Origin: Hephaestia caeni
GTDB taxonomy: Bacteria; Pseudomonadota; Alphaproteobacteria; Sphingomonadales; Sphingomonadaceae
Reading direction: 5' to 3'
NCBI RefSeq assembly: GCF_003550065.1
Contig: NZ_QXDC01000002.1
Span: forward strand, 1,112,260-1,176,259
DNA: 64,000 nucleotides
This document shows, one piece after another, positions 44,511 through 56,976 of this stretch (within the stretch, counting starts at the first letter, position 1; each line of letters opens with the position of its first letter). The notes beneath the pieces were generated by a model. The model saw nothing but the letters and a program-made list of their open reading frames with translations. It did not search any database and was not told the DNA's origin. The position numbers were made by a program, and so were the translations under genes.

Positions 44511-45008
44511 CTAACGCCGAAACTGGCGGACACCGTCAATCGCGATGCAGAACGGGACTTCCTGCCGGGCCCCGTCTGGAGCGTCTCCGCATTTGCGGGC
44601 GCAGTCGTGACAGGTTTGCGCATATCCGGACAGCAAGGTCTGGAAGCAGGCATCCATCTTATCCCGCCCAGTCGCCGTCAGCCGAACATATATGCGGCGT
44701 TTGTCGAAGGGATCAGGGAAGCGCTCGACGATGCGTTGCGCCTCCATCTCGGCAAGGCATCGCCGACCGGTCATCTCCGACGCTTTCGACGCGAGGCAGA
44801 AGCTGGTGAGAGAAGTCTTCAATCCCTGGCTGTCGCGCCAGTAAAGATCGAGCAGCATTTCGCATCCTGGATCGGAGCATAAAGAGCCGAACATGGTGGC
44901 CGACTCCGCTCTTGCGCTGATGATCGACCTGCAAAGAGGTGCAAAAACAGCCGGACGGCCTGTGTCGTCCAGCATGGGTTCAATTCGGGCTTCCTGTCGC
45001 ATGGGCAT
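44511..45008 (-). CDS. MarR-like winged-helix regulator
   Basis: A 165-residue protein starting MPMRQEARIEPML after GGAGAGCG. The recognisable wHTH is LTSFCLASKASEMTGRRCL, then MEAQRIVERFPDPFDKRRI with YVRLTATGRDKMDACF, the MarR/HTH-wing signature. Cysteines (CSDPGC and CHDCARKC) may bind metal or sense redox. A 13-bp palindrome upstream (45,102-45,114) is a candidate operator. Confidence 0.75.
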   Translation of the reverse strand: MPMRQEARIEPMLDDTGRPAVFAPLCRSIISARAESATMFGSLCSDPGCEMLLDLYWRDSQGLKTSLTSFCLASKASEMTGRRCLAEMEAQRIVERFPDPFDKRRIYVRLTATGRDKMDACFQTLLSGYAQTCHDCARKCGDAPDGARQEVPFCIAIDGVRQFRR

Positions 45009-45101
45009 TCGCTCTCCATCCCATTCGGGTGCATCGGGCGAACCGTGCCGATGCCCCAACGTCTGGTTGCCCCCCGGCTATTCTGAACAAAATAGTCCAA
45101 T

Positions 45102-45114
45102 GAGCATGATGCTC
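45102..45114. promoter_or_regulatory. Inverted repeat upstream of the MarR-like gene
   Basis: GAGCAT-G-ATGCTC is a near-perfect palindrome 94 bp upstream of the regulator's start. The remaining 400-bp gap (45,009-45,408) holds nothing else convincing. Confidence 0.4.
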
Positions 45115-45408
45115 GAATTCATCCGTCCGGCAAGGTGCCTTTCGGAGGGGAATTTCGGTGCCGAATTGGTTAACATAAACGAATATTCCTACGTCCTCTG
45201 CCCCTTTAACGATGCAGGAGAACATCTCGCGCTACACCGCAAAACCATGGCAATACCCGTCCGGCAGCCGCGTCGCCTTCTCTATGGCGGGATGCCCAAT
45301 CGTATGCGGCTGGTTTTCTTGGCAAAGCATCGCAACTGATGCCTTGCCCGCCTGCGTCGCCCATGCGACCATGTCGTTATGCCTTAAGCAATAGAGCCGG
45401 ACTGATCC

Positions 45409-45747
45409 ATGCACGACGAGGAGATGCAGCTTACACCGGAAATGCGTCAGACGATGGCTGAGCCCGATCCCACCGTTCTGGCCATAGAAAAGCTCATCCA
45501 TGCCGCCAAAGGAGATGATAGAAAGATCGAAAAAATCGTGCGTGGATATTTGCGCAATGCGATTTTCGTTTTCCAAAGCCACATGGTGAAACGTGCGCTG
45601 CGTGATCTCGATCTCAAACAAGATGAGTTGAGCGATGAACTGCTGGCGCAGATCGCTGCCGATGCAGGCGGCTATATGGGCAAGTTTCGGGATTGGCTTC
45701 TCATCGAGCTGAACCGCGCCAACGGAAAGCCAAAGTCGACAAACTAG
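45409..45747 (+). CDS. Hypothetical helical protein (112 aa)
   Basis: The protein starts MHDEEMQLTPEMRQTMAEP and is helical throughout, with IEKIVRGYLRNAIFVFQSH in the middle and a polar tail. It has weak similarity in style to small DNA-associated plasmid proteins but no assigned family. It is the only rightward gene between the MarR-like gene and the integrase. Confidence 0.6.
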   Translation: MHDEEMQLTPEMRQTMAEPDPTVLAIEKLIHAAKGDDRKIEKIVRGYLRNAIFVFQSHMVKRALRDLDLKQDELSDELLAQIAADAGGYMGKFRDWLLIELNRANGKPKSTN

Positions 45748-45914
45748 CGCGCGGTCCTGTGCCCGACGGACGAGAAGCGTGAGCCCGCCCAGCAGCATTT
45801 CCGTGGCACATTTAGGGAAACGAAGGGTAATCAGGGGCAATTGGCATACCGCAAATCAAGGGCTTGCTTCCCCTGCTTTACCCCGAAGGCCCAGTTCCAC
45901 ATCCGTAGGTAAAG

Positions 45915-47318
45915 CTAGTTTATAGCAGTTCTTTCTGCTTCTGCCTTTTGCTCCATTTGACTGTTCGATCGAGACCGGCTGCGAGCCTTCATCGGAACGA
46001 CGTTGTCCTTCGGATTGAGTATCCGCGCCACCAATGACGCAAGCTGACGAAGGGCTTCCGTCTTTTCAGCGAGGTAGTCGTGCTGATCATAGACACCTTC
46101 TACGCCTGGAATGACATGCCCAAGCACTCGCTCAGAGACATGCGGCGAGACGCCTGCTCGTATCATCAGCGTCTTTCCGGTCCGGCGCAGATCGTGCAGG
46201 ACCCAGTGTGGGATAGGGTGACCGGCGATTTCCTCCATCTTGGCATCCAGTTCCGCCTTGGCGTCAGTGAAGCCGTTGATCGGACCAGCCAAGCGTCCCT
46301 GGAAAACAAATGGTCGGGTCGGCGTCGTAGGCTGCTTCTTAACGATCTGCATCGCCATGGGAGATAGCCGAACATACTCGGCATTACCCTTCTCTCGATC
46401 TTCCGTCGGGATCGTCCACAGTCCATCGGACGTAACATAGTCCCGGTGCATCAACCGCAGTTTTTCGCGCCTCTGAAGAGTCAGCAACAATAGCTGGCAG
46501 AAAACACCGAATACCTCCTGCGTCCCGCAAGCCTGCCAGAATATGCGGATTTCCTCGTCACTCAGAATACGCTTGCGTTTGCGCTCGGAAGATTTAGTTC
46601 GCTTCATTCCCCGCACAATTGGAGACACGAAATCGTCTCCCCGCGCCGCGTACCAGTTGAACATGGAGCTGAGCTGTGCGAGCACGGCATCCGCTTGAGT
46701 AGCTCCATTGTTATCCTGAATTGTATCGAGTAACTCGGTTACATCGCGGCGCGTGATTGAAGCGATCGGACGATTTCGCCACCGCTCATTGCCGGTTAGG
46801 TCTTCCAAGATATAGTGATCGAAAATCCGCTTGATCTCCTTTGCAGAACGCAGCGGAGCCAGAGGTCTACCACGGCCGTCCTTCTGACCCTCTTTCATAA
46901 CATGGCGCTTGAAAAACTCGACAAAAACCGTCGCAATCGTCTCCAATACCGCCTGCGGCTCTTCATCTACCGGCTGAGCAGGTCGACTAGGGTCAATGCC
47001 ATCCGCAATCGCGGCCTTCCATTCTCGGGCCTTCTGCCGCGCTTCGTCCAAGGCAAGGGCGGGCACACCCTTCTTGACAATGTAGATGCGATCCTTGGCG
47101 TCCGCAGGACAAAAATCTCCTAGCACTCTGCGACTAGGAGCTCCGCACGTCCCATCTCCTTTCGGGTATCGCGCATAGAGCCAGAATGTCACCCGACGCT
47201 TGGGATTGATCGTAACTAATAGTCCTGTTTCGGCCTCGTCGTGCCACTCGTCCCGTCCCCCTTCTGGGGCGGCCTTCAGGCCGCGAATCCAAGGATCAGA
47301 AAATTTCTTCGTTGCCAT
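45915..47318 (-). CDS. int: Tyrosine integrase of the ICE
   Basis: A 467-residue site-specific recombinase. The N-terminus (FSDPWIRGLKAAPEGGRD to GLLVTINPKRR) is the DUF4102-type arm-binding domain, followed by a core-binding region. The catalytic part has the arginine in LLLTLQRREKLRLMH, then HDLRRTGKTLM, LGHVIPGVEG and the nucleophile in YDQHDYL. It is transcribed away from the 45-bp att site at 47,496, as expected for an integrase that inserts into the tRNA 3' end. Tandem 12-bp repeats lie upstream. Confidence 0.93.
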   Translation of the reverse strand: MATKKFSDPWIRGLKAAPEGGRDEWHDEAETGLLVTINPKRRVTFWLYARYPKGDGTCGAPSRRVLGDFCPADAKDRIYIVKKGVPALALDEARQKAREWKAAIADGIDPSRPAQPVDEEPQAVLETIATVFVEFFKRHVMKEGQKDGRGRPLAPLRSAKEIKRIFDHYILEDLTGNERWRNRPIASITRRDVTELLDTIQDNNGATQADAVLAQLSSMFNWYAARGDDFVSPIVRGMKRTKSSERKRKRILSDEEIRIFWQACGTQEVFGVFCQLLLLTLQRREKLRLMHRDYVTSDGLWTIPTEDREKGNAEYVRLSPMAMQIVKKQPTTPTRPFVFQGRLAGPINGFTDAKAELDAKMEEIAGHPIPHWVLHDLRRTGKTLMIRAGVSPHVSERVLGHVIPGVEGVYDQHDYLAEKTEALRQLASLVARILNPKDNVVPMKARSRSRSNSQMEQKAEAERTAIN

Positions 47319-47331
47319 GTCAGCCTCGATT

Positions 47332-47355
47332 TTGCGCTACAAATTGCGCTACAAA
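47332..47355. repeat. Tandem 12-bp repeats upstream of the integrase
   Basis: Two exact adjacent copies of TTGCGCTACAAA lie between the integrase ATG and the att site, a likely position for arm-type integrase or excisionase binding sites. Confidence 0.5.
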
Positions 47356-47495
47356 TTGGAAGGGATGCCACACACCTCCATGTTCGGGAGGATGACGCAA
47401 TTTTACCATTAATACAAGGAAACATAAGGGAATTTCCTGTAACATGGTGACGCGATGTACTATGAAATTTCGCGGTGAGACGTTGAATCCAATTT

Positions 47496-47540
47496 CTCTT
47501 AATCAGCGGGTCCTAGGTTCGAGCCCTAGTGCGTCCACCA
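47496..47540 (+). other. att: Attachment site: 45-bp 3' copy of tRNA-Lys(CTT)
   Basis: This sequence matches the 3' part of a tRNA: anticodon loop CTCTTAA, 3' anticodon stem TCAGC, variable loop GGGTC, T-arm CTAGG-TTCGAGC-CCTAG, acceptor strand TGCGTCC, then ACCA. The same 45 bases occur at 61,905-61,949. No tRNA 5' half precedes either copy, so each is an att junction, not a working gene. It is the right end of the ICE and the left end of the restriction island. Confidence 0.85.
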
Positions 47541-47590
47541 TTTTTTCAATGACTTAGATGCAAAACGGCGACGGTGATCCGGCGCGAGGT

Positions 47591-47607
47591 CACATATGGG
47601 TATCAGA
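47591..47607 (+). repeat. 17-bp repeat (arm-like) just inside the left end of the second island
   Basis: CACATATGGGTATCAGA recurs at 61,759 with one mismatch and in the same orientation. Both lie inside the island's ends (51 bp after one att core and 129 bp before the other), the layout expected of integrase arm sites. Confidence 0.45.
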
Positions 47608-47720
47608 TAGCGCTGCCCTGGCCTCAGCTTGTTTTGGCTTCCGTTAAGCCCTTCTGGTGTAGACGATCGTATGCTCTTTGGATAAGGGGCGGACCATGAG
47701 ATGATAGCAGGGGGATTCGT

Positions 47721-49316
47721 ATGGCTCGTGGACGACCTAGGAAAGTCGTGGTCGAGCCGGAGAAGTCCAATCCTCGTGCGTTTGAAGCTCCCCTGTGGGC
47801 GGCGGCTGACAAGCTGCGCGGCAACATGGACGCGGCGGAATACAAGCATGTCGCGCTGGGGTTGATCTTCCTCAAATACATCTCTGACCGCTTCAACGAG
47901 CGTAAGGCGGAAGCCGAAGCGGACCCGGAGAATGCCTTCCTTGCCGATGAGCGGGATTGGTATGCCGCCGAAAGCGTATTCTGGGTGCCGGAAAATGCGC
48001 GCTGGGAGTATCTCAAGGAAAACGCCACCAGCGTAAAGCCGACGATCGGCGAGCTGATCGACACGGCGATGCTTGCGATAGAAGCTGAAAATCCGACGCT
48101 AAAGGGGGTTCTGACCAAGAACTATGCCCGGCCAGAGCTGGACCAGACCAAGTTAGCCGAGGTGGTCAAGCTGTTCTCCGATCTGGCCTTCCGCAATAAG
48201 CATCACGGGGAGGACGTGCTTGGCCGGGTCTATGAGTATTTCCTTGGCCAGTTCGCGATTGCCGAAGGCAAGCGCGGTGGGCAGTATTACACCGCTGGTT
48301 GCGTGGTGCGGCTGCTGGTGGCGATGATCGAGCCGTTCAAGGGCCGCGTCTATGACCCTTGCTGCGGGTCAGGCGGCATGTTCGTGCAATCCGAACAATT
48401 CATTGAAGCGCACGAAGGCGGGCGCAACGACATTTCGATCTACGGGCAGGAGTCCAACCCGACCACATGGCGGCTGGCCAAGATGAACCTCGCCATCCGG
48501 GGCATCGAGGCGAACCTTGGAAGCAAGTGGGCCGACAGCTTCCACGAGGATATGCACCCCAGCATCAAAGCGGACTACGTCCTCGCCAATCCGCCGTTCA
48601 ATGCCAGTGACTGGGGGCAAGATAAGCTGCAAGGTGATGCGCGCTGGCAATTCGGCACGCCGCCCGCTGGCAACGCCAACTTTGGGTGGGTCCAGCATAT
48701 ATATCATCATCTGGCCCCGCACGGCATCGCGGGCTTCGTGCTGGCCAACGGCTCGCTGTCCAGTCAGCAATCAGGCGAAGGCGAAATCCGCCAGCGGTTG
48801 ATCGAGAAGGATGTGATCGACTGTATCGTGGCCCTTCCCGGCCAGCTTTTCTCGACCACGCAGATTCCGGTATGCCTGTGGTTCGTTGCCCGCGACAAAT
48901 CGAACGGCATAGTGAAGGACAAGAAGCTGCGCGACCGGCGCGGAGAGGTTCTGTTCATCGACGCGCGCAACATGGGCACGATGAAAACGCGAACGCTGAA
49001 AGAGCTGACCTTCGAGGGTGAAGGCAACGATGTGGCGACCATCGCCGATACCTATCATGCGTGGCGGGAAAAGAACGGCCAGTACGAGGACGTGCCCGGC
49101 TTCGCCAAGTCGGTGAAGATCGAAGACATTGCCACCAAGCGTTTCGTGCTCACCCCCGGCATGTATGTGGAGCAGGCAGCGCGGGAGGAGGATGGCGAGC
49201 CTTTCGCGAACAAGATGGCGCGCCTGACCGGGACGCTGAAAAAGCAGATGGAGCGCGGCAACGTGCTCGACATGGAAATCCGCCGCCAACTGCAAAAGGT
49301 TGGTTATGGCTGGTGA
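47721..49316 (+). CDS. hsdM: Type I restriction-modification methyltransferase subunit HsdM
   Basis: A 531-residue protein. The N-terminal HsdM bundle ([19 protein letters not shown]) precedes [18 protein letters not shown] motif [12 protein letters not shown] is near residue 211 and the catalytic NPPF is near residue 290, giving an N6-adenine methylase. The start is preceded by GGGGGA. It is the first gene of the operon hsdM-hsdS-abi-hsdR on the second island. Confidence 0.95.
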   Translation: MARGRPRKVVVEPEKSNPRAFEAPLWAAADKLRGNMDAAEYKHVALGLIFLKYISDRFNERKAEAEADPENAFLADERDWYAAESVFWVPENARWEYLKENATSVKPTIGELIDTAMLAIEAENPTLKGVLTKNYARPELDQTKLAEVVKLFSDLAFRNKHHGEDVLGRVYEYFLGQFAIAEGKRGGQYYTAGCVVRLLVAMIEPFKGRVYDPCCGSGGMFVQSEQFIEAHEGGRNDISIYGQESNPTTWRLAKMNLAIRGIEANLGSKWADSFHEDMHPSIKADYVLANPPFNASDWGQDKLQGDARWQFGTPPAGNANFGWVQHIYHHLAPHGIAGFVLANGSLSSQQSGEGEIRQRLIEKDVIDCIVALPGQLFSTTQIPVCLWFVARDKSNGIVKDKKLRDRRGEVLFIDARNMGTMKTRTLKELTFEGEGNDVATIADTYHAWREKNGQYEDVPGFAKSVKIEDIATKRFVLTPGMYVEQAAREEDGEPFANKMARLTGTLKKQMERGNVLDMEIRRQLQKVGYGW

Positions 49317-49355
49317 TTCAAGCCTCACTGACCCCGTACTTTATGGTGGCAGCTA

Positions 49356-50594
49356 ATGGCGCCGAGCGAGCTGAAAGATATTGCGCTCATCATCATGGGG
49401 CAGTCCCCCGCCGGGAGTCTGGTATCTGACGACCCATCTTGGGGCTTACCGCTCCTCAATGGTCCAAGTGAGTTTGGGGCCTCTCATCCCGTCCCGGTGC
49501 AATGGACCCGTGAGGCACCGCGAATCGCGGAACCGGGCGATTTGCTGTTCTGTGTTAGAGGCTCGACCACGGGCCGTATGAATTGGGCAGATCAACGATA
49601 TGCGGTTGGTCGTGGTATAGCAGCAATCCGGCCAAATTCGTCGAACACAGCAGATGTGATGCGAGGGTTGATTGAGGCCCAATTGCCAGCATTGCTTCAA
49701 GCAGCGACAGGATCGACATTTCCCAATGTTTCCAGAGATCAGCTATCGGAACTCCCGTTAAAGCTTGGCGTAGGTGTATCGCTTCCAGCGATCAGTTCCT
49801 TGTTGGCAGCCGTTAGGGAAAAGATTGACCTAAACCGCCAGATGGCCTCGACACTGGAGGAAATGGCGCGGGCGCTGTTCAAGAGTTGGTTTGTCGATTT
49901 CGACCCCGTTCACGCCAAAGCCGAAGGCAACGACACTGGCCTTCCAGCCGACATCGCCGATCTGTTCCCGGATAGCTTCGATGATGAATCCTTGCCAACA
50001 GGGTGGACATGGAGGCGCGCCGATGAGATCGCCGACTCTGTTCGTTCAACCTCCAACCCGCAGGCAATGCCACCGGACACTCCCTATGTTGGCCTTGAAC
50101 ACTTGCCGCGAAAGTCGCTCGGTATCAGCTCGCACGGCTACGCGCGCCAAGTCGAAAGCGGTAAGCTTCAGTTCAAAGAAGGCGATTTGCTCTTCGGCAA
50201 GCTGAGACCATATTTTCACAAAGTATCGGTCATGCCGTTTGAGGGCATCGCCTCGTCGGATATATTCGTTTTCCGCGCCAAGCATAAACGATACAAGGGT
50301 TTGATGTATTTTGGTTTTAGCGAAGAAGGCTTTGTAGCATCGGCATCGGGGGCATCGACTGGCACACGGATGCCACGTGCCGAATGGTCTTTCATGTCCG
50401 AACAGATTTTCGCCATCGACGAAGCGCTGGTGCTTGAAGCATTTAACGGCATTGCCCTCGCGCACGTTGAACAAATCAACGAACGGCTTGTTGAGTGCCG
50501 GAAACTTGAGCAGCTACGCGATGCGCTTCTCCCCAAATTGCTTTCTGGCGAGCTTCGGGTGGCAGACGCCGAAAACGTGATTGTCGCTGCATAG
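49356..50594 (+). CDS. hsdS: Type I specificity subunit HsdS
   Basis: A 412-residue protein with two target-recognition halves. The first half is followed by a conserved helical spacer (IDLNRQMASTLEEMARALF), then KSWFVDFDPVHAKAEGND. The second half ends in the other conserved region (ALAHVEQINERLVECRKLE and LRDALLPKLLSGELRV). HsdS sets the bipartite DNA target for both HsdM and HsdR. It lies 39 bp after hsdM. Confidence 0.92.
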   Translation: MAPSELKDIALIIMGQSPAGSLVSDDPSWGLPLLNGPSEFGASHPVPVQWTREAPRIAEPGDLLFCVRGSTTGRMNWADQRYAVGRGIAAIRPNSSNTADVMRGLIEAQLPALLQAATGSTFPNVSRDQLSELPLKLGVGVSLPAISSLLAAVREKIDLNRQMASTLEEMARALFKSWFVDFDPVHAKAEGNDTGLPADIADLFPDSFDDESLPTGWTWRRADEIADSVRSTSNPQAMPPDTPYVGLEHLPRKSLGISSHGYARQVESGKLQFKEGDLLFGKLRPYFHKVSVMPFEGIASSDIFVFRAKHKRYKGLMYFGFSEEGFVASASGASTGTRMPRAEWSFMSEQIFAIDEALVLEAFNGIALAHVEQINERLVECRKLEQLRDALLPKLLSGELRVADAENVIVAA

Positions 50595-50604
50595 GGGGAA
50601 GCGA

Positions 50605-51287
50605 ATGGCCTATCACCTCCAGCTCCTCCGCAACCTCATCGAACGGCATCCGGAACGGGCCGGCAATCTTGAGCTGCACGTCCGGGCGCTGGAACAGAGC
50701 ATCGAGCAACTGCCCAATACCTGCCTTGCCAGTGTTCGCACGATCTTTGAGGCAGCACAGGCGTCCATCGGTCTCCAACTGAAAATTGAGTTTGGCCGCG
50801 ACGGCCTGCCCGACCGCATGACCAAAGTGATCGAAGCCTTTAATTTTTCGATGACCGACCACCCGGACGGCGACAAGATCCACGAGGAGCTGACCGCGCT
50901 CGTCAAGGGCATTGAGGAAACGACAACCGCCCTCGCCCGCCTCAGCAACATTCCGAACATGCGTCATGGCGGGGCGCTCGATTGGGCGGTGTTGCAACGC
51001 CAACACGCCTATATGCTGGGCGGGCTGTGCGATGCGCTGGTGTCCTTCCTGCTTGATGTCGCGTGGAGCCGTCCATCCGAAGAAATGGAAGAGCCCTCCG
51101 GCCCGTCCTACGCGCTGGAAACCGATTTCAACGACAGCCTCGACAGCGAATATGAGCTGGTAGAAATTGCCGGGTCCAGCTTTGAGCCCAGCCGCATCCT
51201 CTTCATGCTGGACCCCACGCAATATGAGGCGGCGCTGACCGAATGGCGGCTGACCAATCCCGCCGATGGTGAACAGGAAGCCGCCGC

Positions 51288-51291
<4 letters not shown>
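50605..51291 (+). CDS. Abi_C-like (abortive infection family) protein inside the hsd operon
   Basis: A 228-residue protein starting MAYHLQLLRNLIERHPERA after GGGGGA, 10 bp after hsdS and overlapping hsdR by 4 bp. VRTIFEAAQASIGLQ followed by LSNIPNMRHGGALDW and LCDALVSFLLDV resembles the Abi_C domain, where LRNxxGxxHG is usual. Here the conserved Arg before the N is Ser. By analogy with PrrC inside EcoprrI, it may be a backup suicide effector sensing restriction status. That is inference. Confidence 0.65.
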
Positions 51292-54434
<3,143 letters not shown>

Positions 54435-54480
54435 CGCAAATGTCCGTTGCCGCTTCACATCATCGCAAACGCCGACCCGT

Positions 54481-54753
54481 TCACGGGAGCTGTTTCTTAC
54501 GCCAGCGATTGAACCATCGCGTCCAGCTTTGCTGCGGCGGCCATTCCTCGCCATCGCGCTTGATCCTGACGACCTCCAGCCTGTTGAAGCCGGTACGGAC
54601 ACCTTCGATCGTCACGGGATAATCGAGATATCGGGTGAGGCGTCTGCTCGGCTCAAGTTCCCATTCCCCGCCCTCATGAACGGCGATGAAGAACCGATAA
54701 CCCGGTCGCCGCTCGATGATGCCGCGTACCGTGTGAAGCGTGCCTAGCGGCAT
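54481..54753 (-). CDS. DUF5818 family protein
   Basis: A 90-residue protein from the ATG at 54,753 (MPLGTLHTVRGIIERRPGY); a TTG start at 54,831 would add 26 residues. The GIIERRPGYRFFIAVHEGG, WELEP and VTIEGVRTGFNRLEVVRIK blocks match DUF5818 as I recall it. It is convergent with hsdR. A relative lies at 6,218 on the ICE. Function is unknown. Confidence 0.7.
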   Translation of the reverse strand: MPLGTLHTVRGIIERRPGYRFFIAVHEGGEWELEPSRRLTRYLDYPVTIEGVRTGFNRLEVVRIKRDGEEWPPQQSWTRWFNRWRKKQLP

Positions 54754-54850
54754 GGGGCTGTCCGTCGATGCATCGTCACCCTCCTGTAGTCGATCGGTGA
54801 CATCGATAAGAAAGTGGCGGCGGTCTGGCAAAGTGAATTGTCACTGAATG

Positions 54851-54873
54851 TCTGTAGACTGATTGGCTACAGA
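54851..54873 (+). promoter_or_regulatory. Inverted repeat before the XRE regulator, probable operator
   Basis: TCTGTAG (54,851-54,857) and CTACAGA (54,867-54,873) form a perfect 7-bp repeat with a 9-base spacer, 18 bp upstream of the XRE gene start. This is a typical site for a restriction-linked C-protein-like regulator. Confidence 0.5.
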
Positions 54874-54891
54874 ACGGTCCATGTCTCAGCG

Positions 54892-55095
54892 ATGGATATT
54901 CGGGAACGTCTTGCGAAGAATCTGCGCCTGCTCCGGCAGGAAAAGGGTTGGTCGCAGGAAGCCTTTGCCGATGAAGCGGGTCTGCATCGGACTTATATCA
55001 GCGACCTCGAGCGCGGGGCGCGCAACCCAACGATTACAGTGGTGGACAAGCTCGCTACCGCGTTGGGCGTGACGCCGGGGCGACTGCTCGATTAG
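54892..55095 (+). CDS. XRE-family HTH regulator (controller-like)
   Basis: A 67-residue protein starting MDIRERLAKNLRLLRQEKG at 54,892. The HTH is WSQEAFADEAGLHRTYISD, then LERGARNPTITVVDKLATA, the pattern of restriction-modification C proteins and small XRE repressors. It starts 18 bp after the inverted repeat at 54,851-54,873. It lies downstream of the hsd operon and may time hsd expression or regulate the island. Confidence 0.82.
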   Translation: MDIRERLAKNLRLLRQEKGWSQEAFADEAGLHRTYISDLERGARNPTITVVDKLATALGVTPGRLLD

Positions 55096-55174
55096 CTGTA
55101 TAGCCGGGGTTTCGCCTGATCTTCGCCAGACTATTTCGTATAATGGCCAGCATCAGCGACATACAGAGGCCATC

Positions 55175-55756
55175 ATGGGCGGCATCAACTCCGGGCGGCG
55201 GCGCAGCATCCATCGCGGGACCGTAGAGCAGTTTCCCGCCATCGACCTGCGCATTTTGCGGCGCGCTGGGCTGCTTCGGCCCAGTGAATGCACATATGAC
55301 ACAGCGCGCTGGCAAAATCAGGCTCCAGAGGCGCTCAGCGCGCGAATTTTCATCGACCTGAGCGATACCAGCGATGCATCGATGCGGATCGTCGGCGCTG
55401 GCGCCATCAATCAGCGCGTCACGATCGAATGCGTCCCTTGCCCCTATGGTGGCGTCCGCTGCTACTTCCTCTGCCCGGTCGATGGTGTGCGGTGCCAGCA
55501 GCTATTTCTCGCAGATGGTCAGTTTGCCTCCCGCAAGGCCCACAGGCTCACCTATGCCAGCCAGAGCGAGAATGACCTGTCTCGCGCCCGTCGCAAGGCC
55601 CACAGGCTGCGCAGGAGGGTAGAAGGCGATGGGCTCTATCCACGACCCCGTGGCCGCAATCGCTGGCAAAAAATGCAGCAACTAAGATCGGCAGAGTTCG
55701 ACGCCCGGACGCTCTATCTCGATCGCCTACGCGGACTGGTCGGGGACATCCTCTAG
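55175..55756 (+). CDS. Hypothetical sphingomonad-type protein with degenerate zinc-ribbon
   Basis: A 193-residue protein starting MGGINSGRRRSIHRGTVEQ. In similar proteins a CP.G.R.WF.CP..C and F.CR.C..L.Y.SQ.E pattern gives two metal-binding knuckles. Here the second is altered (QFASRKAHRLTYASQSE), leaving C-to-S/H changes, though CVPCPYGGVRCYFLCP remains. The C-terminal half is basic. It may bind DNA. Function is unknown. Confidence 0.62.
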   Translation: MGGINSGRRRSIHRGTVEQFPAIDLRILRRAGLLRPSECTYDTARWQNQAPEALSARIFIDLSDTSDASMRIVGAGAINQRVTIECVPCPYGGVRCYFLCPVDGVRCQQLFLADGQFASRKAHRLTYASQSENDLSRARRKAHRLRRRVEGDGLYPRPRGRNRWQKMQQLRSAEFDARTLYLDRLRGLVGDIL

Positions 55757-55916
55757 GAGCACTGTCTTCGGGAGGCAGGGGCCGGAGGTTCCACCTATGC
55801 ACGCCCCGAAGCAGCCTTATTCGGGTCTGGTTCCCACAGGCGTCCCGACACAGCCGAACAGTGGCACCAAGGTGCGCAAAACTGCGATCCACTTCTGCAG
55901 GACGGTCTAATTCATT

Positions 55917-55929
55917 ATCAGCGGGTCCT
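55917..55929 (+). repeat. 13-base partial match to the att core inside the island
   Basis: ATCAGCGGGTCCT is identical to part of the 45-bp att repeat, and the bases before it (TT) also fit if one A is missing. It lies at the boundary between the restriction cassette and the primase cassette. It may be a decayed junction or chance. Confidence 0.3.
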
Positions 55930-56298
55930 GACCGATTTCCGCCGTTTCTCTTTCTTCAGCTCCTCTCGAAGTCGGCGCTGTTCGACCCGATAGAGCCGGT
56001 ACTCACGGACGCGCCGGAAGATACCTTCGATCCGCCACCTGGGGATTCGATACTCGACCGCGATGTGGCGTTTGAGCTTGATCAGAAAGCGCACCAGCTC
56101 ATCCGCTGAGGACTCCTCCCAGAATACGCTGCCAGCGCCTTCACTCAACAAGAAGGCTCGCTCACTCGGGTCACCCTGGGCGCAAATCGCGACAGAGCCC
56201 GGCTCGACCCAATAAGGGCGATAGTCAATGCAAAGGGGCTGCCAAAGCACGACCACATCGTGGATCGGTATATTGGTTCGAGGATATTTCTTGGCCAT
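55918..56298 (-). CDS. Hypothetical basic protein (126 aa)
   Basis: The protein starts MAKKYPRTNIPIHDVVVLW. The N-terminal half is beta-rich and aromatic; the C-terminal third is a charged helix (REYRLYRVEQRRLREELKK). No clear ribosome site. Its stop codon lies in a 13-base match to the att core (55,917-55,929). No family is recognised. Confidence 0.6.
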   Translation of the reverse strand: MAKKYPRTNIPIHDVVVLWQPLCIDYRPYWVEPGSVAICAQGDPSERAFLLSEGAGSVFWEESSADELVRFLIKLKRHIAVEYRIPRWRIEGIFRRVREYRLYRVEQRRLREELKKEKRRKSVRTR

Positions 56299-56414
56299 AT
56301 TTCAATCATACCCTCCGAACATTTAGAGAATCTACTGATTCTTCTAGGAATTTTCCTGACGGCTCCTAGCCGCCTGCCTTAAGTGGTCTGTCGTCAACTG
56401 AAGGAGATGACGAC

Positions 56415-56627
56415 ATGACCATACCCGAAGACCACGATCACCTTGTCCACCATGCCCGCTTGCTCTTCCCCGGCACTGTGGTCGCGGTGACCTACACCGA
56501 GGACGAAATCATCCACCTCGACATCGACGGCGACCGCTTCACCTTCGAAATCGGCAGCGACGACGATGAGTATGTTTTCCACGGCGCGGGCCGGTCCTTC
56601 GTGATCCCGCTGATGGACGATGCCTGA
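56415..56627 (+). CDS. Small acidic protein (70 aa)
   Basis: The protein starts MTIPEDHDHLVHHARLLFP after AAGGAG. It is acidic and beta-rich (VVAVTYTEDEIIHLDIDGD). Its end overlaps an upstream alternative start of the next gene. No family recognised. Confidence 0.6.
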   Translation: MTIPEDHDHLVHHARLLFPGTVVAVTYTEDEIIHLDIDGDRFTFEIGSDDDEYVFHGAGRSFVIPLMDDA

Positions 56628-56670
56628 AATCTTCGCCGCACCTCCAACTCTGACCGAAAGGACTGACCTC

Positions 56671-56892
56671 ATGGCCGTCGATAAAACCAAGACCATCACC
56701 CTCACCGACCTTTGCGGCGAACTGAAAATCAAGCCGCGCGAAGCCCGCATGATGCTGCGCCTCGCCGTCTCCAAGAAGCTGGAATATCCCGCTCTGGCCG
56801 ACGCACATGTTCCGAGGCAGCCGTGGCAGTGGCCCGCCGGGTCCAAGGCGCTAGCAGAGGCGAAGAAGGCCCTGACCGCGACCATCGACTGA
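56671..56892 (+). CDS. Small putative DNA-binding protein (73 aa)
   Basis: Start at 56,671 (MAVDKTKTITLTDLCGELK) follows AAAGGA. A short helical unit, LCGELKIKPREARMMLR, resembles HTH proteins of phage-like elements, and the end is Trp/Pro-rich then helical. It probably works with the primase-AlpA cassette that lies convergent to it. Function is unproven. Confidence 0.58.
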   Translation: MAVDKTKTITLTDLCGELKIKPREARMMLRLAVSKKLEYPALADAHVPRQPWQWPAGSKALAEAKKALTATID

Positions 56893-56976
56893 CATTCGCC
56901 GAGCACTTGAACAGTTGAGGACGTATAATTGACGTAGCGCGGAAACGCATCGATCGCGATTATACGCCCCGGCTGT

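Noticed and set aside
45232..45840. 202-residue leftward ORF
   Set aside because: It is antisense to the 112-residue gene at 45,409 and lacks a ribosome site or recognisable domain. The rightward 60-codon reading at 45,212 is also unconvincing.
47496..47540. Functional tRNA-Lys gene
   Set aside because: Only the anticodon loop to CCA is present; upstream bases cannot form the D-arm or the acceptor 5' strand. The same holds for 61,905-61,949.
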